64,000 nucleotides of DNA, from assembly GCF_032362555.1 (NCBI RefSeq), contig NC_083514.1:4759001-4823000 (forward strand), given 5' to 3'. The position numbers were made by a program, and so were the translations under genes. Below the pieces are notes generated by a model. That model saw nothing but the letters and a program-made list of their open reading frames with translations. It was not told where the DNA came from and did no database searches. Position 1 is the stretch's first letter. Each line of letters starts with the position of its first letter. The stretch is from Amyelois transitella (taxonomy: Eukaryota; Arthropoda; Insecta; Lepidoptera; Pyralidae). This document shows, piece after piece, positions 1 through 9,980 of the stretch.

Positions 1-563
1 GCAGTAAACTTAGTTTTTAAGTAATTTATTTGACGTCAACCAAGTTGTTAAACCATACGACAATTATTAAGCGATATAATAATATCCTATAATAATGAAA
101 AAAAAAAAAAACTATCATAGCTCCATAATATTACATCAACGCCATCTGTGCATTCTTTCTGTGCTCTTAAAACAGTTTAGAACTTTAGATGATTAATTTA
201 ATCAAACATTCTCTAGATGGAATTAGTCGATGAACAGTATTTTACCGACATTCGGTTGATATTTTATTCATTATTCGTTGCTGAAACTTCATTTTTCAAA
301 CTTGATTGTTAAAAACTTTAATTTGTGTTGATTTTATAAGAACTTTCTGTTTCTGTTGTTTATTTTTAACGAATAATTCTATTGATATAATGTAAATGGC
401 GTTTCTTTTGACATAAATTGAAAAATTAGGAAAAAATCTATCAATATAATAAAATCGATTATTTTCTTAAGAAAAATCGATTATTTGTTAATCGATTTTT
501 CATACTTAAAAAATAAATCGATTATATAAAAATCGATTTTTTATCAGCAATGTCACATCCCTA
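1..563. mobile_element. hAT-like non-autonomous element, right part
   Basis: This segment matches 41910-42472 base for base with no length difference, as far as can be read by eye. It ends in the terminal motif gtcacatcccta. The last 200 bases carry repeated aatcgatt motifs of the kind seen as subterminal transposase-binding repeats. No coding capacity is visible. The left end lies outside the window, so its own target duplication cannot be checked. The element stops exactly where a LINE reading frame begins at 564, so it was inserted into that LINE. Confidence 0.85.
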
Positions 564-3023
564 CTAGATAATTTCATAATAATAGGAGATGTAAATATAA
601 ATTTGAGAGGTGAATCCACTGTAAGAGACGAATATTTGGACACGCTGAGTGGGTGCGGCCTGGCTTGCGGGATTAGCGAATATACTAGAATAGAAAAGAG
701 GCTAAATCTGATAACAAGATCTTGTATTGACCATGTGTTTATGCGTTCCCGCGAGCAAGACCTGTACACGGCAGCGCTCGGAACCGTACTAGCGGATCAC
801 CGTATGATTGCATTGTCCTGCGTAGCTTCACCGCATATACAGGTTGAACCTAAACTTGTAAGTAGAATTAATTATAGAATATTATATGATGGAATGGAGA
901 AAATTAAATGGGAAGAAATAAATACATTAGATTGTCCTAACTCTATTTATACTTTTATAAAGCGCGAGTTTAATAAATGTTACGAAAAGTCATTATACCA
1001 AGTTAAGCTTAAAAATAGTAATAGAAACAAAGAACCTTGGATAAATGAATATATAAATAATATTTGCTTAAAACGAGATGAACTTTATAAACAATGGTCA
1101 AAAAACACGAGTAATGCAGTATTATACTTAGAATACAAAAGGCTAAGAAATAAAGTTAATAAAATAATAGAAAAAAGTAGAAACAAATTTATAAAAAAAG
1201 AAATTGAAGATTGTAATGGAGATATGAAGAAATTGTGGTTATTACTAAATAAAATATCCGGTAAAAGATCTAAAAATGTGGATGAGGTTATAGTTAAATA
1301 TTTGGGTAAAAATAACATGTCTAATAGCCAAATCGCTAATAATTTTGCGGAAATATTTCAGGATAGTGTTAAAAAACTTACTAACAAATGTAAAACCCCG
1401 TTACTAGATCCACATCATTATGTAAAACCAGCAAATGTAACAATAAGATACCAGCCAGCTACCGAAGAAAATATAATAAAAATAATTAAAAAAATCAACC
1501 ACAAAAAATCTCCAGGGTATGATAAAATAAGACCATTAGATATTAAAAGATTGTCAAATAGTATCACATTGCCCATTGTCAAATTTATTAACAGTTCTGT
1601 CAAAAAAGGGTTTTATCCGGATGAACTTAAAATAAGTATTGTACGGCCTATTTATAAACAAGGTGAGTATAGCAACTATAATAACTTCAGACCTATATCA
1701 ATATTGTCTATTTTAGATAAAATTTTAGAAAAGTTTATTTGTCAACAAATTCAACAGTTTTACGCTGATAATAAAATCCTATCATCCAATCAATTTGGTT
1801 TTCAACCCAAAAAAAGTACGTGTACTTTATTATCAAAATTCACAGACGAAATCAACACTTACCTGGATGAAAAGAAGCATGTGTTAGTAGCCTTCATAGA
1901 TTACAGCAAGGCTTTTGATACACTCAAACACGATATATTGATAGATAAACTTGACGACACTGGTATAAGAGGGCCATTACTAGAATGGAGTAAAAATTAT
2001 CTTGAGAACAGAAATTATGTAGTAAAAGTTGTAGATAGTTTTAGCGAGAGTAGAAATAGCCAAATAGGAACGGCACAGGGATCAGTTTTAGGACCACTAC
2101 ATTATCTGGCGTATGTCAATGATATCAACAATTTGATAAAAGAATGTCCAATATACCAGTTTGCAGACGACACTTGCATTATATCCGCAGATCGTAATAT
2201 ACAGATGGCGGAAACTAGGATGCAAAATAGTATGGATCTTTTAAACAAATGGTCGCACGACATGGGCTTAGTAGTAAATTCAAGCAAGACTAAGTTAATT
2301 CATATCCATTCTAGTCATAATTACTCACCATACGATCCAAAAATAAAAATACATTCGCATGAATGTATGCATAATACAAACTATCAATGCAGCTGTGAGT
2401 ACATAGATAGTGTGGCACAACAAAGATATCTAGGGCTTATTATTGATAACAGATTTAACTGGGGCCCCCACATAGAAACTGTGTGTAGCAAATTGCGTAT
2501 TCTGCTTGCAAAATTTAAAATTATTTCTTATAAAATAAAGTTTCCAGTCCTGTTGTTACTGTTCAAGGCTCTTGTCGAACCTATGTACACTTATGGTATC
2601 ACAAGTTATGGCAGAACGTTTAAAACATATTTAGATAAAATATATAACTTACAGTTACGATTTCTTAAAGTAATAGTCGGTAAAAAAATAAAGGAAAAAT
2701 ATAAGGACAACTACAGCAATTTATTCAAGCACTGTAACATTTTACCAGTTCACGATTTAGTACACTACTACTTAGTAAAAGAAAATTTGAATAATATAAA
2801 TATGCTTCCAGTATATAAATTTCTAAAACAAACTAGGCAAGTGAACCGTAAAAAGTTTTTATCGGGAAAGCACAATAACTTTTATGGAAATAGAAAAACA
2901 TGTAACATGTTACCAAATATACTTAATAAAATACCCACTGATGTAACTAATGATCTAGACAAAAAAAATGCAAAATTTATTGTTAAAAAATACTTCTACG
3001 CAGCGTATAATAAAGAACCTTAA
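564..3023 (+). CDS. LINE endonuclease/reverse transcriptase ORF, 5'-truncated
   Basis: The frame is open from 564 with no ATG at the break, so it is the interior of a longer ORF. The first residues after the break (GDVNINL) and the later motifs CIDHVF and LADHRM are the end of an endonuclease/exonuclease/phosphatase domain. The reverse transcriptase follows: KSPGYDKI, then YNNFRPIS, the motif A aspartate in FIDYSKAFDTL, GSVLGPL, and the catalytic QFADDTCI near 2160-2180. The C-terminal part contains YLGLIID and a basic tail. The frame is intact to the TAA at 3023, so the copy was probably young when interrupted. It acts in target-primed reverse transcription of its own RNA. It is non-functional here because the N-terminal endonuclease half is missing. 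Confidence 0.88.
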   Translation, partial: LDNFIIIGDVNINLRGESTVRDEYLDTLSGCGLACGISEYTRIEKRLNLITRSCIDHVFMRSREQDLYTAALGTVLADHRMIALSCVASPHIQVEPKLVSRINYRILYDGMEKIKWEEINTLDCPNSIYTFIKREFNKCYEKSLYQVKLKNSNRNKEPWINEYINNICLKRDELYKQWSKNTSNAVLYLEYKRLRNKVNKIIEKSRNKFIKKEIEDCNGDMKKLWLLLNKISGKRSKNVDEVIVKYLGKNNMSNSQIANNFAEIFQDSVKKLTNKCKTPLLDPHHYVKPANVTIRYQPATEENIIKIIKKINHKKSPGYDKIRPLDIKRLSNSITLPIVKFINSSVKKGFYPDELKISIVRPIYKQGEYSNYNNFRPISILSILDKILEKFICQQIQQFYADNKILSSNQFGFQPKKSTCTLLSKFTDEINTYLDEKKHVLVAFIDYSKAFDTLKHDILIDKLDDTGIRGPLLEWSKNYLENRNYVVKVVDSFSESRNSQIGTAQGSVLGPLHYLAYVNDINNLIKECPIYQFADDTCIISADRNIQMAETRMQNSMDLLNKWSHDMGLVVNSSKTKLIHIHSSHNYSPYDPKIKIHSHECMHNTNYQCSCEYIDSVAQQRYLGLIIDNRFNWGPHIETVCSKLRILLAKFKIISYKIKFPVLLLLFKALVEPMYTYGITSYGRTFKTYLDKIYNLQLRFLKVIVGKKIKEKYKDNYSNLFKHCNILPVHDLVHYYLVKENLNNINMLPVYKFLKQTRQVNRKKFLSGKHNNFYGNRKTCNMLPNILNKIPTDVTNDLDKKNAKFIVKKYFYAAYNKEP

Positions 3024-3512
3024 AATTAATTTATTTAAAATCAACATTTAAAAATAACGATTTTTATATATATAATATATAATATGTGTGTGTTGTATAA
3101 TTGTTGCCAAAAAACCTACAGTTATTTTCTCTCACTGAATATTGTATAATCACCCAGTATAATTAGTCGTAAACATAAGTATTGTTTGTTTTGTTACCCC
3201 ACGTTGTAATGGTGTTATGGAACATGCTGTAGATTATAAGTCGCAAAACCGGTTGGGTCCTCGCTCGCTGTAGTCGTCGTAGGCATCAATCGTGCGCATT
3301 TATTATGCGGTCTATTTTGCACAGATGCCGTGACGTCACAGGCGAGTGTTAACTTTTACAGATTTCCTTTTGTATTTGATAATGTTTAGTTGTAAATGCG
3401 AATGTGCAGCGCCCAGACAAACCATCATGGTTTTTAGGCGTCATAGCTTAAGACACTACTGTGTATGTATTTCTTATGGATAATAAAAAAATAAAAAAAA
3501 AAAATAAAAATA
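564..3512 (+). mobile_element. Non-LTR retrotransposon (LINE), 5' part cut off by hAT insertion
   Basis: An open frame encodes the end of an endonuclease domain, a reverse transcriptase and a C-terminal region. About 490 bases of 3' UTR follow, ending in an A-rich tail (3481-3512). The upstream part of the element is separated by, or lost beyond, the hAT-like insertion at 1-563. The FADD catalytic motif and the organisation fit the CR1/Jockey group (Daphne- or Kiri-like), but clade assignment by eye is weak. Confidence 0.88.
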
Positions 3513-3614
3513 AATTATTAGAAGCGAAGAAATAATGGAAAATGTGAAAAAATGGGTAAGTATTTTATAAGACTAGAACGTTTTTTTGAAAAATCATTTT
3601 ATGTCCTTTATCCC

Positions 3615-3832
3615 AAAGAAGCCACTCCATCTCTTTCCCATGGATGTCGTAAAAGGCGACTAAGGGATAGGCCTATAAACTTGGGATTCTTCTTCTAGGC
3701 GACAAGCTAGCAACCTGTCACTATTTGAATCTCAATTCTATCATTAAGCCAAACAGCTGAACGTGGCCTATCAGTCTTTTTAAGACTGTTGGCTCTATCT
3801 ACCCTGCAAGGGATATACATAGACTTGATATA
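3615..3832 (+). mobile_element. SINE-like repeat, copy 1
   Basis: Shares the core ccatggatgtcgtaaaaggc, ggcgactaagggatagg and gctagcaacctgtcac with copies at 6750-7010, 7741-8004, 17790-17941, 49020-49188 and 60256-60449. The hairpin end and the (TATG)n tail are degraded. Confidence 0.85.
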
Positions 3833-4391
3833 ATTTATTACTTTAAAGAAATAGGCTGTCGCCCGCGATTTCGTACGCGTGGAAAAGTTTATAATGGTTC
3901 TTCTACGTCAAACTTTTCATTTTTTTCTCCATACAAACTTTGTTCCCTTTTTCTCCCATTTAGGGATTTAATTTTGAAAAAACCTTTCTTGTGGAAAAAG
4001 TATGTGGTAAAGTCACGCGCCTGACCAAATATCAAGTTCTTAGCTACTTTAATTTCAGTTCTGTGATGATAAATTAGTTGACATGTTTTTTTTTTTTTTG
4101 GTGTCTGTGTTTGTGGTGAAATATTTGAACTGGAAAAAAATGAAACTGGTACTTGTGGTTAAAAAATTCAATGTATATTTGCACTGATTATCATATTTTT
4201 TTTTTTATTTATTTATTTATGTACACGAAATTATAAACAGGAGCATTCAATACAGTAATTATAGTACAAAGGTGCTACTTATTTCAAAAGAAATCTCTTC
4301 CAGTAGACCCATGAGAGGAGATATGAATTTTGGAGCGGTATGGCGTGTGCATAAATAACATTTAACTAAAGATACATGCTAATACATAATA
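3833..4391. other. Intergenic repeat debris
   Basis: Near 3850-3890 there is a degraded Helitron-like end (gtcgcccgcgatttcgtacg). Homopolymer runs and AT-rich sequence follow. No open frame or recognisable gene is visible. Confidence 0.5.
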
Positions 4392-4451
4392 ATTTATTTA
4401 ATTGTTCCATGTTTAATTACGTAAAATTAAACATGGAACAATTAAATAAAT
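4392..4451. repeat. Perfect foldback palindrome, 27-bp arms, 6-nt loop
   Basis: Arms 4392-4418 and 4425-4451 are exact reverse complements around the loop acgtaa. Both flanks are ordinary AT-rich DNA. Confidence 0.95.
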
Positions 4452-4477
4452 GACAGTAATAAACTACATAAACATAC

Positions 4478-4604
4478 CAATATACGTATATATATACTAA
4501 TATATATATGTATATATTAGTATATATATACGTATATATTAGTATATATATATGTATATATATATATATTAGTATATATATATGTATATACTAATATAAG
4601 TCTA
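4478..4604. repeat. TA-rich simple repeat
   Basis: Alternating blocks of tatata, cgtata, tgtata and tactaa form a self-complementary low-complexity tract directly downstream of a truncated LINE. Confidence 0.85.
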
Positions 4605-5066
4605 TTTCGAGAGATAATAATCTTTAACTCGTCGTTTGAATGTAGAAAGAGTTTGGGAATCGCGAATATCATGCGGTAAGTAATTCCACAGACGTACAGC
4701 ATGAGCAGAGAAGGAAAAGGAGTAGAAGGAAGTCTTGTGGGTAGGAATAGTAAGAATGGTGCGCAAATGAGATCTGCAAGGAGAATAAGGCGAATGATGG
4801 AAAAAGAAACGTTCTTTAAAATAGGAAGGAAAGGCGGGATTAAATAAAATATTAAAAAGAAGACAGAGGATGCGAGTATTTCTACGAAAGCGAATGGGAA
4901 GCCATTTCAACTTAGTACGGTAAATGGAAACATGATCGTATTTTCTTAAGCAAAATATGAAACGAATACAGAGGTTTTGTAACCGTTCCAATTTATCCAG
5001 TATTATATCATAATTATTGGTTAGATAAAATGAACTAAGACAGTATTTAATTCTTAAAACATGCAC
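4602..5066 (-). pseudogene. LINE C-terminal fragment (CR1/Jockey-type)
   Basis: A 154-codon frame resembles the region after the reverse transcriptase domain in CR1/Jockey-type LINEs. Visible motifs are LERLQNLCIRFIF, KLKWLPIRFRRN, FNPAFPSYFKERF and RLWNYLPHDIR. No catalytic motif is present, so this is the 3' end of a 5'-truncated copy. The TA-rich tract beyond 4604 lies on the 3' side and may derive from its tail. The frame is uninterrupted, which suggests moderate age. Confidence 0.8.
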
Positions 5067-5084
5067 TCATTAAACTTGTTTTGT

Positions 5085-6400
5085 TTAGATGCCAAAAAAA
5101 ATTCGAATTTTTTTCACTAACATTCCATCAAATAAAAAATGAAGTATTGTTTTTATAACTGGCCAGCACTTGGCTAGCAACAAACAAATAGCAAAACAAA
5201 GAGGTTGAATGTTCCATTCATAGAAGTTTGAACATACCGCCCGCCAAGGACATCTATTGCAAGATGGCCTTAGAAGACGTCTGCCATGAAACTTCGAAAT
5301 TGGTAACATTGGATTATACACTAATAGTATTTAATAGAAGGTTTAAAACATTATAACTAAACCTAGTTGATAATTAATAAACTAAAATGAAAACAATTAG
5401 TAATAGTTTGTGTAAAATCAAGATATAAACATAACATAACTTCTTATTTCACTTAATGAATAAACAACAAATTAAACTAAAAATACATTATGCAAGCATT
5501 TGAATTATCATTGCGTACATTCGTGAACAAAACAAAATAATTAATTTGTATTTATGACAATGTAGGAATCATATTTGTATTTCTAATCCGTAACAGGTAA
5601 GATACATAGCTTCGAAACTGGACGTTTTATAATAGAAGATTTGGTGCGTATAGAAACTACGCGAGTTACAAGGTCAGCTCCAGGGTGAGTTTCGACTACT
5701 CGACCTAATAACCACTGACTTGGAGGGAGATTGTCCTCTTTAATAAGAACTACATCATTGAGTTTAGGCGCGGGTATTTGTTTAGTCCATTTATATCTCT
5801 GCATTAATGTTGTGAGATATTCATTTGACCAGCGTTGCCAAAAACTTTGCAACATCCTTTGAATTAGTTGCCATCTTGTTGAAGAGCTTACTTTTGATCT
5901 TTCGAAATTAAAATCAGGTACCGACAACAATGGCTCACCTACTAGAAAGTGACCTGGAGTCAACGCAGTTGGTTCAGATTGATCTGTATTGTTAAGAAAT
6001 GTCATAGGACGTGAATTCAAGCAAGCATCTATTTGACACAAAAGTGTACTCATCTCTTCAAACGTTAAAGTCGAATCTCCTAGTATTCTCTTCAAATGAT
6101 ATTTAGTAGATCTGACCGCACTTTCCCATAATCCCCCAAAATTAGGTGCATGGGGTGGTATATAGTGCCATTCTGTACCATTCGTTTCTACATGTGACGC
6201 TATTGATTGCTGAATATTCCGTAATTTAACTAGTTCTTTTGATGCTCCTACAAATGTTGTACCATTGTCACTAACTAACTTTAAGCAATGACCTCTTCGT
6301 GCTACAAATCTGCGAAATGCCGCAAAAAATGCTTCTGTAGTCATATCGCTGGCTATTTCCAAGTCGTGGCACGTGGTGGAGGCCAAAACAAGGATTATGC
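5085..6400 (-). mobile_element. BEL/Pao LTR retrotransposon fragment (integrase, 3' UTR, partial LTR)
   Basis: From high to low coordinates the fragment holds an integrase frame, about 330 bases of 3' UTR, a polypurine tract (GGCGGGCGG on the minus strand, about 5235-5248) and the start of an LTR (TGTTC at 5234). Gag, protease, RT and the 5' LTR are absent. Homology stops near 6400, next to a short foldback at 6426-6458. Confidence 0.82.
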
Positions 6401-6407
6401 GAGGCAA
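5583..6407 (-). pseudogene. BEL/Pao integrase C-terminal half
   Basis: The 274-codon frame contains the second half of a BEL/Pao integrase. RRGHC and SDNGTTFVGA hold the second catalytic aspartate. [10 protein letters not shown] holds the conserved glutamate of the core. SRPM and LTPGHFLVGEP follow. The terminal DUF5641-type domain shows VVLIKEDNLPPSQWLLGRV and IIKRPVSKLCILP. The N-terminal zinc-binding region and first catalytic aspartate are missing, and the first dozen residues look unrelated to the family. It is closer to the element at 29557-36128 than to that at 42979-49004. The frame is intact, but the element cannot be functional. Confidence 0.85.
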
Positions 6408-6425
6408 CGGTATGCTGTGGGGCTC

Positions 6426-6458
6426 CGCCTCAAAGGATAATTATTATCCGTTGAGGCG
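6426..6458. repeat. Short foldback, 16-bp arms, 1-nt spacer, one mismatch
   Basis: Arms 6426-6441 and 6443-6458 pair except at one position. The foldback lies just outside the broken edge of the BEL/Pao fragment. Confidence 0.85.
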
Positions 6459-6747
6459 AAGACGCGGGTAGTCTGTTGCTAGGCAAAGTAGGAAACAAAA
6501 TAAGTTGTATAAATAGTTGTATAAGGCGATAATTTTATGATTGGGACATAAAAATATGACTATGGTCGTTCGTAATAGTAAGCAATGTATATGAATATTA
6601 GGATTTTATATTATTTTAAACAACCTGACCTAGTCTGTTGTTATGCAAAACAACATCCTGAAAAAAATAGAATCAAGGTGATAATTTTATAATAATAAAT
6701 GACTACGGCTGTTTGGTTTATAAGTTAGTAATAAGTACCATATAAAA
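6459..6747. repeat. Two diverged direct copies of an unknown AT-rich unit
   Basis: Segments near 6468-6590 and 6640-6750 share gtctgttg, ggtgataattttat or ggcgataattttat, and related blocks, about 172 bases apart. The family is not recognised. Confidence 0.55.
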
Positions 6748-6749
6748 CT

Positions 6750-7010
6750 TACATACATACATACATATGGTCACGGCTATATCCCTTGCGGGGTAAACAG
6801 AGCCGTAGTCTTGAAAAGACTGTATGGCCACGTTCAGCTATTGGGCTTAATGATAGAATTGAGATTAAATAGTGACAGGTTGCTAGCCCATCGCCTAAAA
6901 AAAGAATCTCAAGTTTGTAAGCCTATCCCTTAGTCGCCTTTTACGACATCCATGGAAAAGAGATGGAGTGGACCTATTCTTTTTTGTATTGGTGCCGGGA
7001 ACCACACGGC
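6750..7010 (-). mobile_element. SINE-like repeat, copy 2
   Basis: Nearly full-length copy. On the plus strand it runs from the tail (acatacatacatacatatgg) to the hairpin end (ggtgccgggaaccacacggc). Confidence 0.9.
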
Positions 7011-7560
7011 ATATAAAACTTTTTGACAGATATCAAGTATTTAGATTGAATATTAATGTAAAAACACTGTTTAAATTATACTTTGTAATATAGATTAAAT
7101 ATTGACAATATAACTGTGAATAGATACTTGTAGACAATAAGAAAATATTTAAACAAATAGCGAAATCATGCTATCAAAGGATACTGATATTAAATGTATT
7201 CAGATACGTTGATTAAAAAGTTATTGACCAGTTTTCATTATATGGCAAAAAAAAAATTATATATACGTGATACATATATAAGAAAAGTAAAATAACAATG
7301 TAAAAAAACAAATAATTAAATATAAGATAATATAAGACACAATACAATGTATAAAAATAAAGTTAACGAAAAACAACTTGAAATTGTATAAAGAAGCAGA
7401 CTTTAGTTTGAAAATTAAGTTAAGTAGAAGTTTGTCATATATGATGTAAAAAACAATGTCTTAAAATGTCTCTGCCCACCATAACAGAGAATACTGGCAA
7501 TAAACTCCCTCTGGGTGTGGTGTAACACCCAGAGGAAAACTTAAAAAAAAAAAAAAAAAC
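7011..7560. other. AT-rich intergenic DNA with a terminal hairpin and poly-A
   Basis: No open frame is visible. An 11-bp perfect stem with a 6-nt loop (7508-7518 with 7525-7535) sits just before an A run at 7542-7559. That arrangement could be the 3' end of a plus-strand retroposon whose body is not recognisable. Confidence 0.5.
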
Positions 7561-7619
7561 ACCGTTCACAACAATACCCATAGGTAACACTAGTAGACAA
7601 GATAAATCAACACATGGAC

Positions 7620-7740
7620 ATTATTGACATTGCTGTACCAAATACACATCACATTCAAGCTTCAATCTACGAAAAAAATAGGAAATATACAGAATTACAA
7701 GAAGAAATAAAAAGGATGCGGAAAACGAATACTGTTACTT
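7620..7740 (+). pseudogene. LINE reverse-transcriptase fragment
   Basis: A short frame reads DIAVPNTHHIQ and YTELQEEIKRM. This resembles the region shortly after the RT domain in several insect LINEs. Nothing else of the element is recognisable. A SINE-like copy starts immediately after it. Confidence 0.55.
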
Positions 7741-8004
7741 TACATACATACATATGATCACGTCTCCATCCCTTACAGGGTAGACAGAATCAACAGTCTT
7801 GAAAAGACTGATAGGCCACGATCAGCTGTTTGGCTTAATAATAGAATTGAGATTAAAATAGTGACGGGTTGCTAGCCCATCGCCTAAAAGAAGAATCCCA
7901 AGTTTATAAGCCCTATCCCTTAGTCGCCTTTTACGACATCCATGGGAACGAGATGTAGTAGTCCTATTCTTTTTTTTTTATTGGTGCCGGGAACCACACG
8001 GCAC
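7741..8004 (-). mobile_element. SINE-like repeat, copy 3
   Basis: Full-length in plus-strand order: (catacata) tail, core with tagtcgccttttacgacatc, and hairpin end ggtgccgggaaccacacggc. Confidence 0.9.
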
Positions 8005-8097
8005 TGCTACTATAATAGGTACCTATTATAATATCTACCACCGGAGTTGTTACAAATGATATATTTAAAAGTCTCGGCCTTTATATTATATTATATA

Positions 8098-8290
8098 CTA
8101 GCTGTTGCCCGCGACTTCGTCCGCGTAAATTTTCAGTTGAATCTTGATCATGCAGACAGACAGACAAAAAATGTTAAAAAACGTTTTAAGTAAATCGGTT
8201 CAGTACTTTCGGACAGTTTCGGAGATAAGCGTGATCATACATACAGACAAACAGACAAAAAAAAAATTGGCCTTCTATTATTCATTCTAA
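8098..8290 (-). mobile_element. Helitron-like repeat, truncated
   Basis: The minus-strand end is the GC-rich hairpin followed by CTAG, with T next to it (plus strand a|ctagctgttgcccgcgac). The interior has gacagacagacaaa runs. The opposite TC end was not found. Confidence 0.65.
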
Positions 8291-8608
8291 GTCAAAAATA
8301 CTAAATGTACGGACAAAATATTTTTACTGTTTTATTATAAGCATATCTAGATAGCAAAATCGACATGTATAACTTTGCAAAAAGGCATCAATTCTGAACA
8401 CTTGCAGAACTGTTCGTAAATTCCTATAGTTAGAGTCATATCGGTAATGCTATCAACACGTTTTAATAATTTCATTGCATTAGCACTTGGTGACCAGCCC
8501 GTGCTTTCGCAATCAATGTCAGGCCATGCCTGAGCACGTTAAGAGCAAAAATAAATATATAAATATTAAATTCTTTATTATTTAACCAAATGATATATAT
8601 GTATATAC
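8291..8608. other. Intergenic, nothing recognised
   Basis: AT-rich sequence without an open frame between a Helitron-like fragment and the mariner element. Confidence 0.5.
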
Positions 8609-8610
8609 TA

Positions 8611-9928
8611 CTCTGTCAAGAAAGTAGCAGGAAAAGATCAATAATACACAAACTGTTTGTTATTCATCCAAATTTATTTTATCACCTTCAAAATATGCTC
8701 CTTTAGAAACGATACACTTACGCCAACGAATAATCCAATCATCAAAACATTTTTTAAACGCTGTTTCCGGAATTGAGGTCAGTTCTCGCCGCGAATTCTC
8801 TTTTATGTCTTCTACCGATTGAAAACGGGTGCCACGAAGTGGTAATTTGAGTTTAGGAAAAAGAAAAAAGTCGGCTGGAGCCATATCTGGTGAATATGGT
8901 GGTTGCTCGATGGTATTTGTTGAGTGTTTGGTTAAAAATTCGTTCACAATGATGGCCTTGTGCGAAGGTGCATTATCATGGTGCAAAATCCAAGAATTTT
9001 CTTTCCACAAATCTGGCCTTTTTCGTCGGATTTGCTCTCTTAAACGCCGCATAACACTCAAATAATATTTCTTATTTACCGTTTGACCTTCCGGCAAGAA
9101 TTCCGAGTGCACAACACCGCGATAGTCAAAGAAAACAGTCAACATGACTTTGACTTTTGAACGACTTTGGCGTGGTTTTTTCGGTTTCGGTTCAGTTGGA
9201 AGGCGCCACTCCGAAGCTTGTTGACTAGTTTGCATGTCAAACTCGTAAACCCACGTCTCGTCACCAGTAACAATGCGTTTCATGAATGTTGGGTCGGAAT
9301 TGACTCGTTCTAGCATGTCCTCAGCGACTCTCATGCGATTGAGTTTTTGAAAAAAATTCAGGTCTTTTGGGACTAGCCGAGCGGCAACATGTTTCATACC
9401 CAAATTATTAGTTAAAATGGTACGGATCGACTCGTGAGATACAGAAAGTTCGGTGGCTATCTCTCTCAAAGTTGAATGAGGATTTTCAGTCACTATTTCC
9501 TTCACTTTTGCGATGTTAACTTCAGTTGCAGACGTTGATGGCCTACCAGAGCGAGGCAAATCTTCCATCACATCTCGACCGCTTTTGAACGCTTTGTACC
9601 ACTCATAAGCACGAGTTTTTGATAAAGTCGATTCACCGTAAGCCTTCTGTAACATTTTCAGTGACTCCGAACACGATATTCCATTGGCAATGCAAAATTT
9701 AAGACAAACTCTTTGTTCGATGTTTTTATCCATTATGAAATTAGCAATACACACTAGATATGATATAACTAAAAATAGCACTGTATTTAATGTAAACAAC
9801 AGATGCAACTCAAACTCCGCGCCAAAATGGAAAACAGTTGTGCCAATCTAACAACAACAAAAAAAACAAAAATTTGAATTTGGAACCATAAATAAATAAT
9901 CCATTCCCGATACTTTTCTGACTGAATG
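8611..9928 (-). mobile_element. mariner DNA transposon, apparently complete
   Basis: A 1.3-kb element is bounded by TA dinucleotides (8609-8610 and 9929-9930). Imperfect terminal inverted repeats of about 25 bp are present (left: ctctgtcaagaaagtagcag; right end, reversed: cattcagtcagaaaagtatc). One intact transposase ORF lies between them. Confidence 0.9.
8660..9733 (-). CDS. mariner transposase, intact
   Basis: The ATG at 9733 (MDKNIEQRVCLKF) is preferred. The frame is open 25 codons further upstream, but that stretch is hydrophobic and unlike the family N-terminus. The product is 357 aa, near the usual 345-360. An N-terminal helix-turn-helix pair follows (ISCSESLKMLQ, TRAYEWYKAFK; then STLREIATELSVSHESIR). 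The linker ARLVPKDLNFFQK stands where WVPHEL normally occurs. The DDE core shows the first Asp in GDETWVYEF, the second in HHDNAPSH, and the third in YSPDMAPADFFLF, the D34D spacing typical of mariner. The protein would cut and paste its own ends at TA targets. No frameshift or stop is seen, so the copy may be active or recently arrived. Confidence 0.93.
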   Translation of the reverse strand: MDKNIEQRVCLKFCIANGISCSESLKMLQKAYGESTLSKTRAYEWYKAFKSGRDVMEDLPRSGRPSTSATEVNIAKVKEIVTENPHSTLREIATELSVSHESIRTILTNNLGMKHVAARLVPKDLNFFQKLNRMRVAEDMLERVNSDPTFMKRIVTGDETWVYEFDMQTSQQASEWRLPTEPKPKKPRQSRSKVKVMLTVFFDYRGVVHSEFLPEGQTVNKKYYLSVMRRLREQIRRKRPDLWKENSWILHHDNAPSHKAIIVNEFLTKHSTNTIEQPPYSPDMAPADFFLFPKLKLPLRGTRFQSVEDIKENSRRELTSIPETAFKKCFDDWIIRWRKCIVSKGAYFEGDKINLDE

Positions 9929-9980
9929 TATACAAAAGTTTCCTCTGTTTCCTCTCAACTCTAATGAAGTTAAGTTTTTG

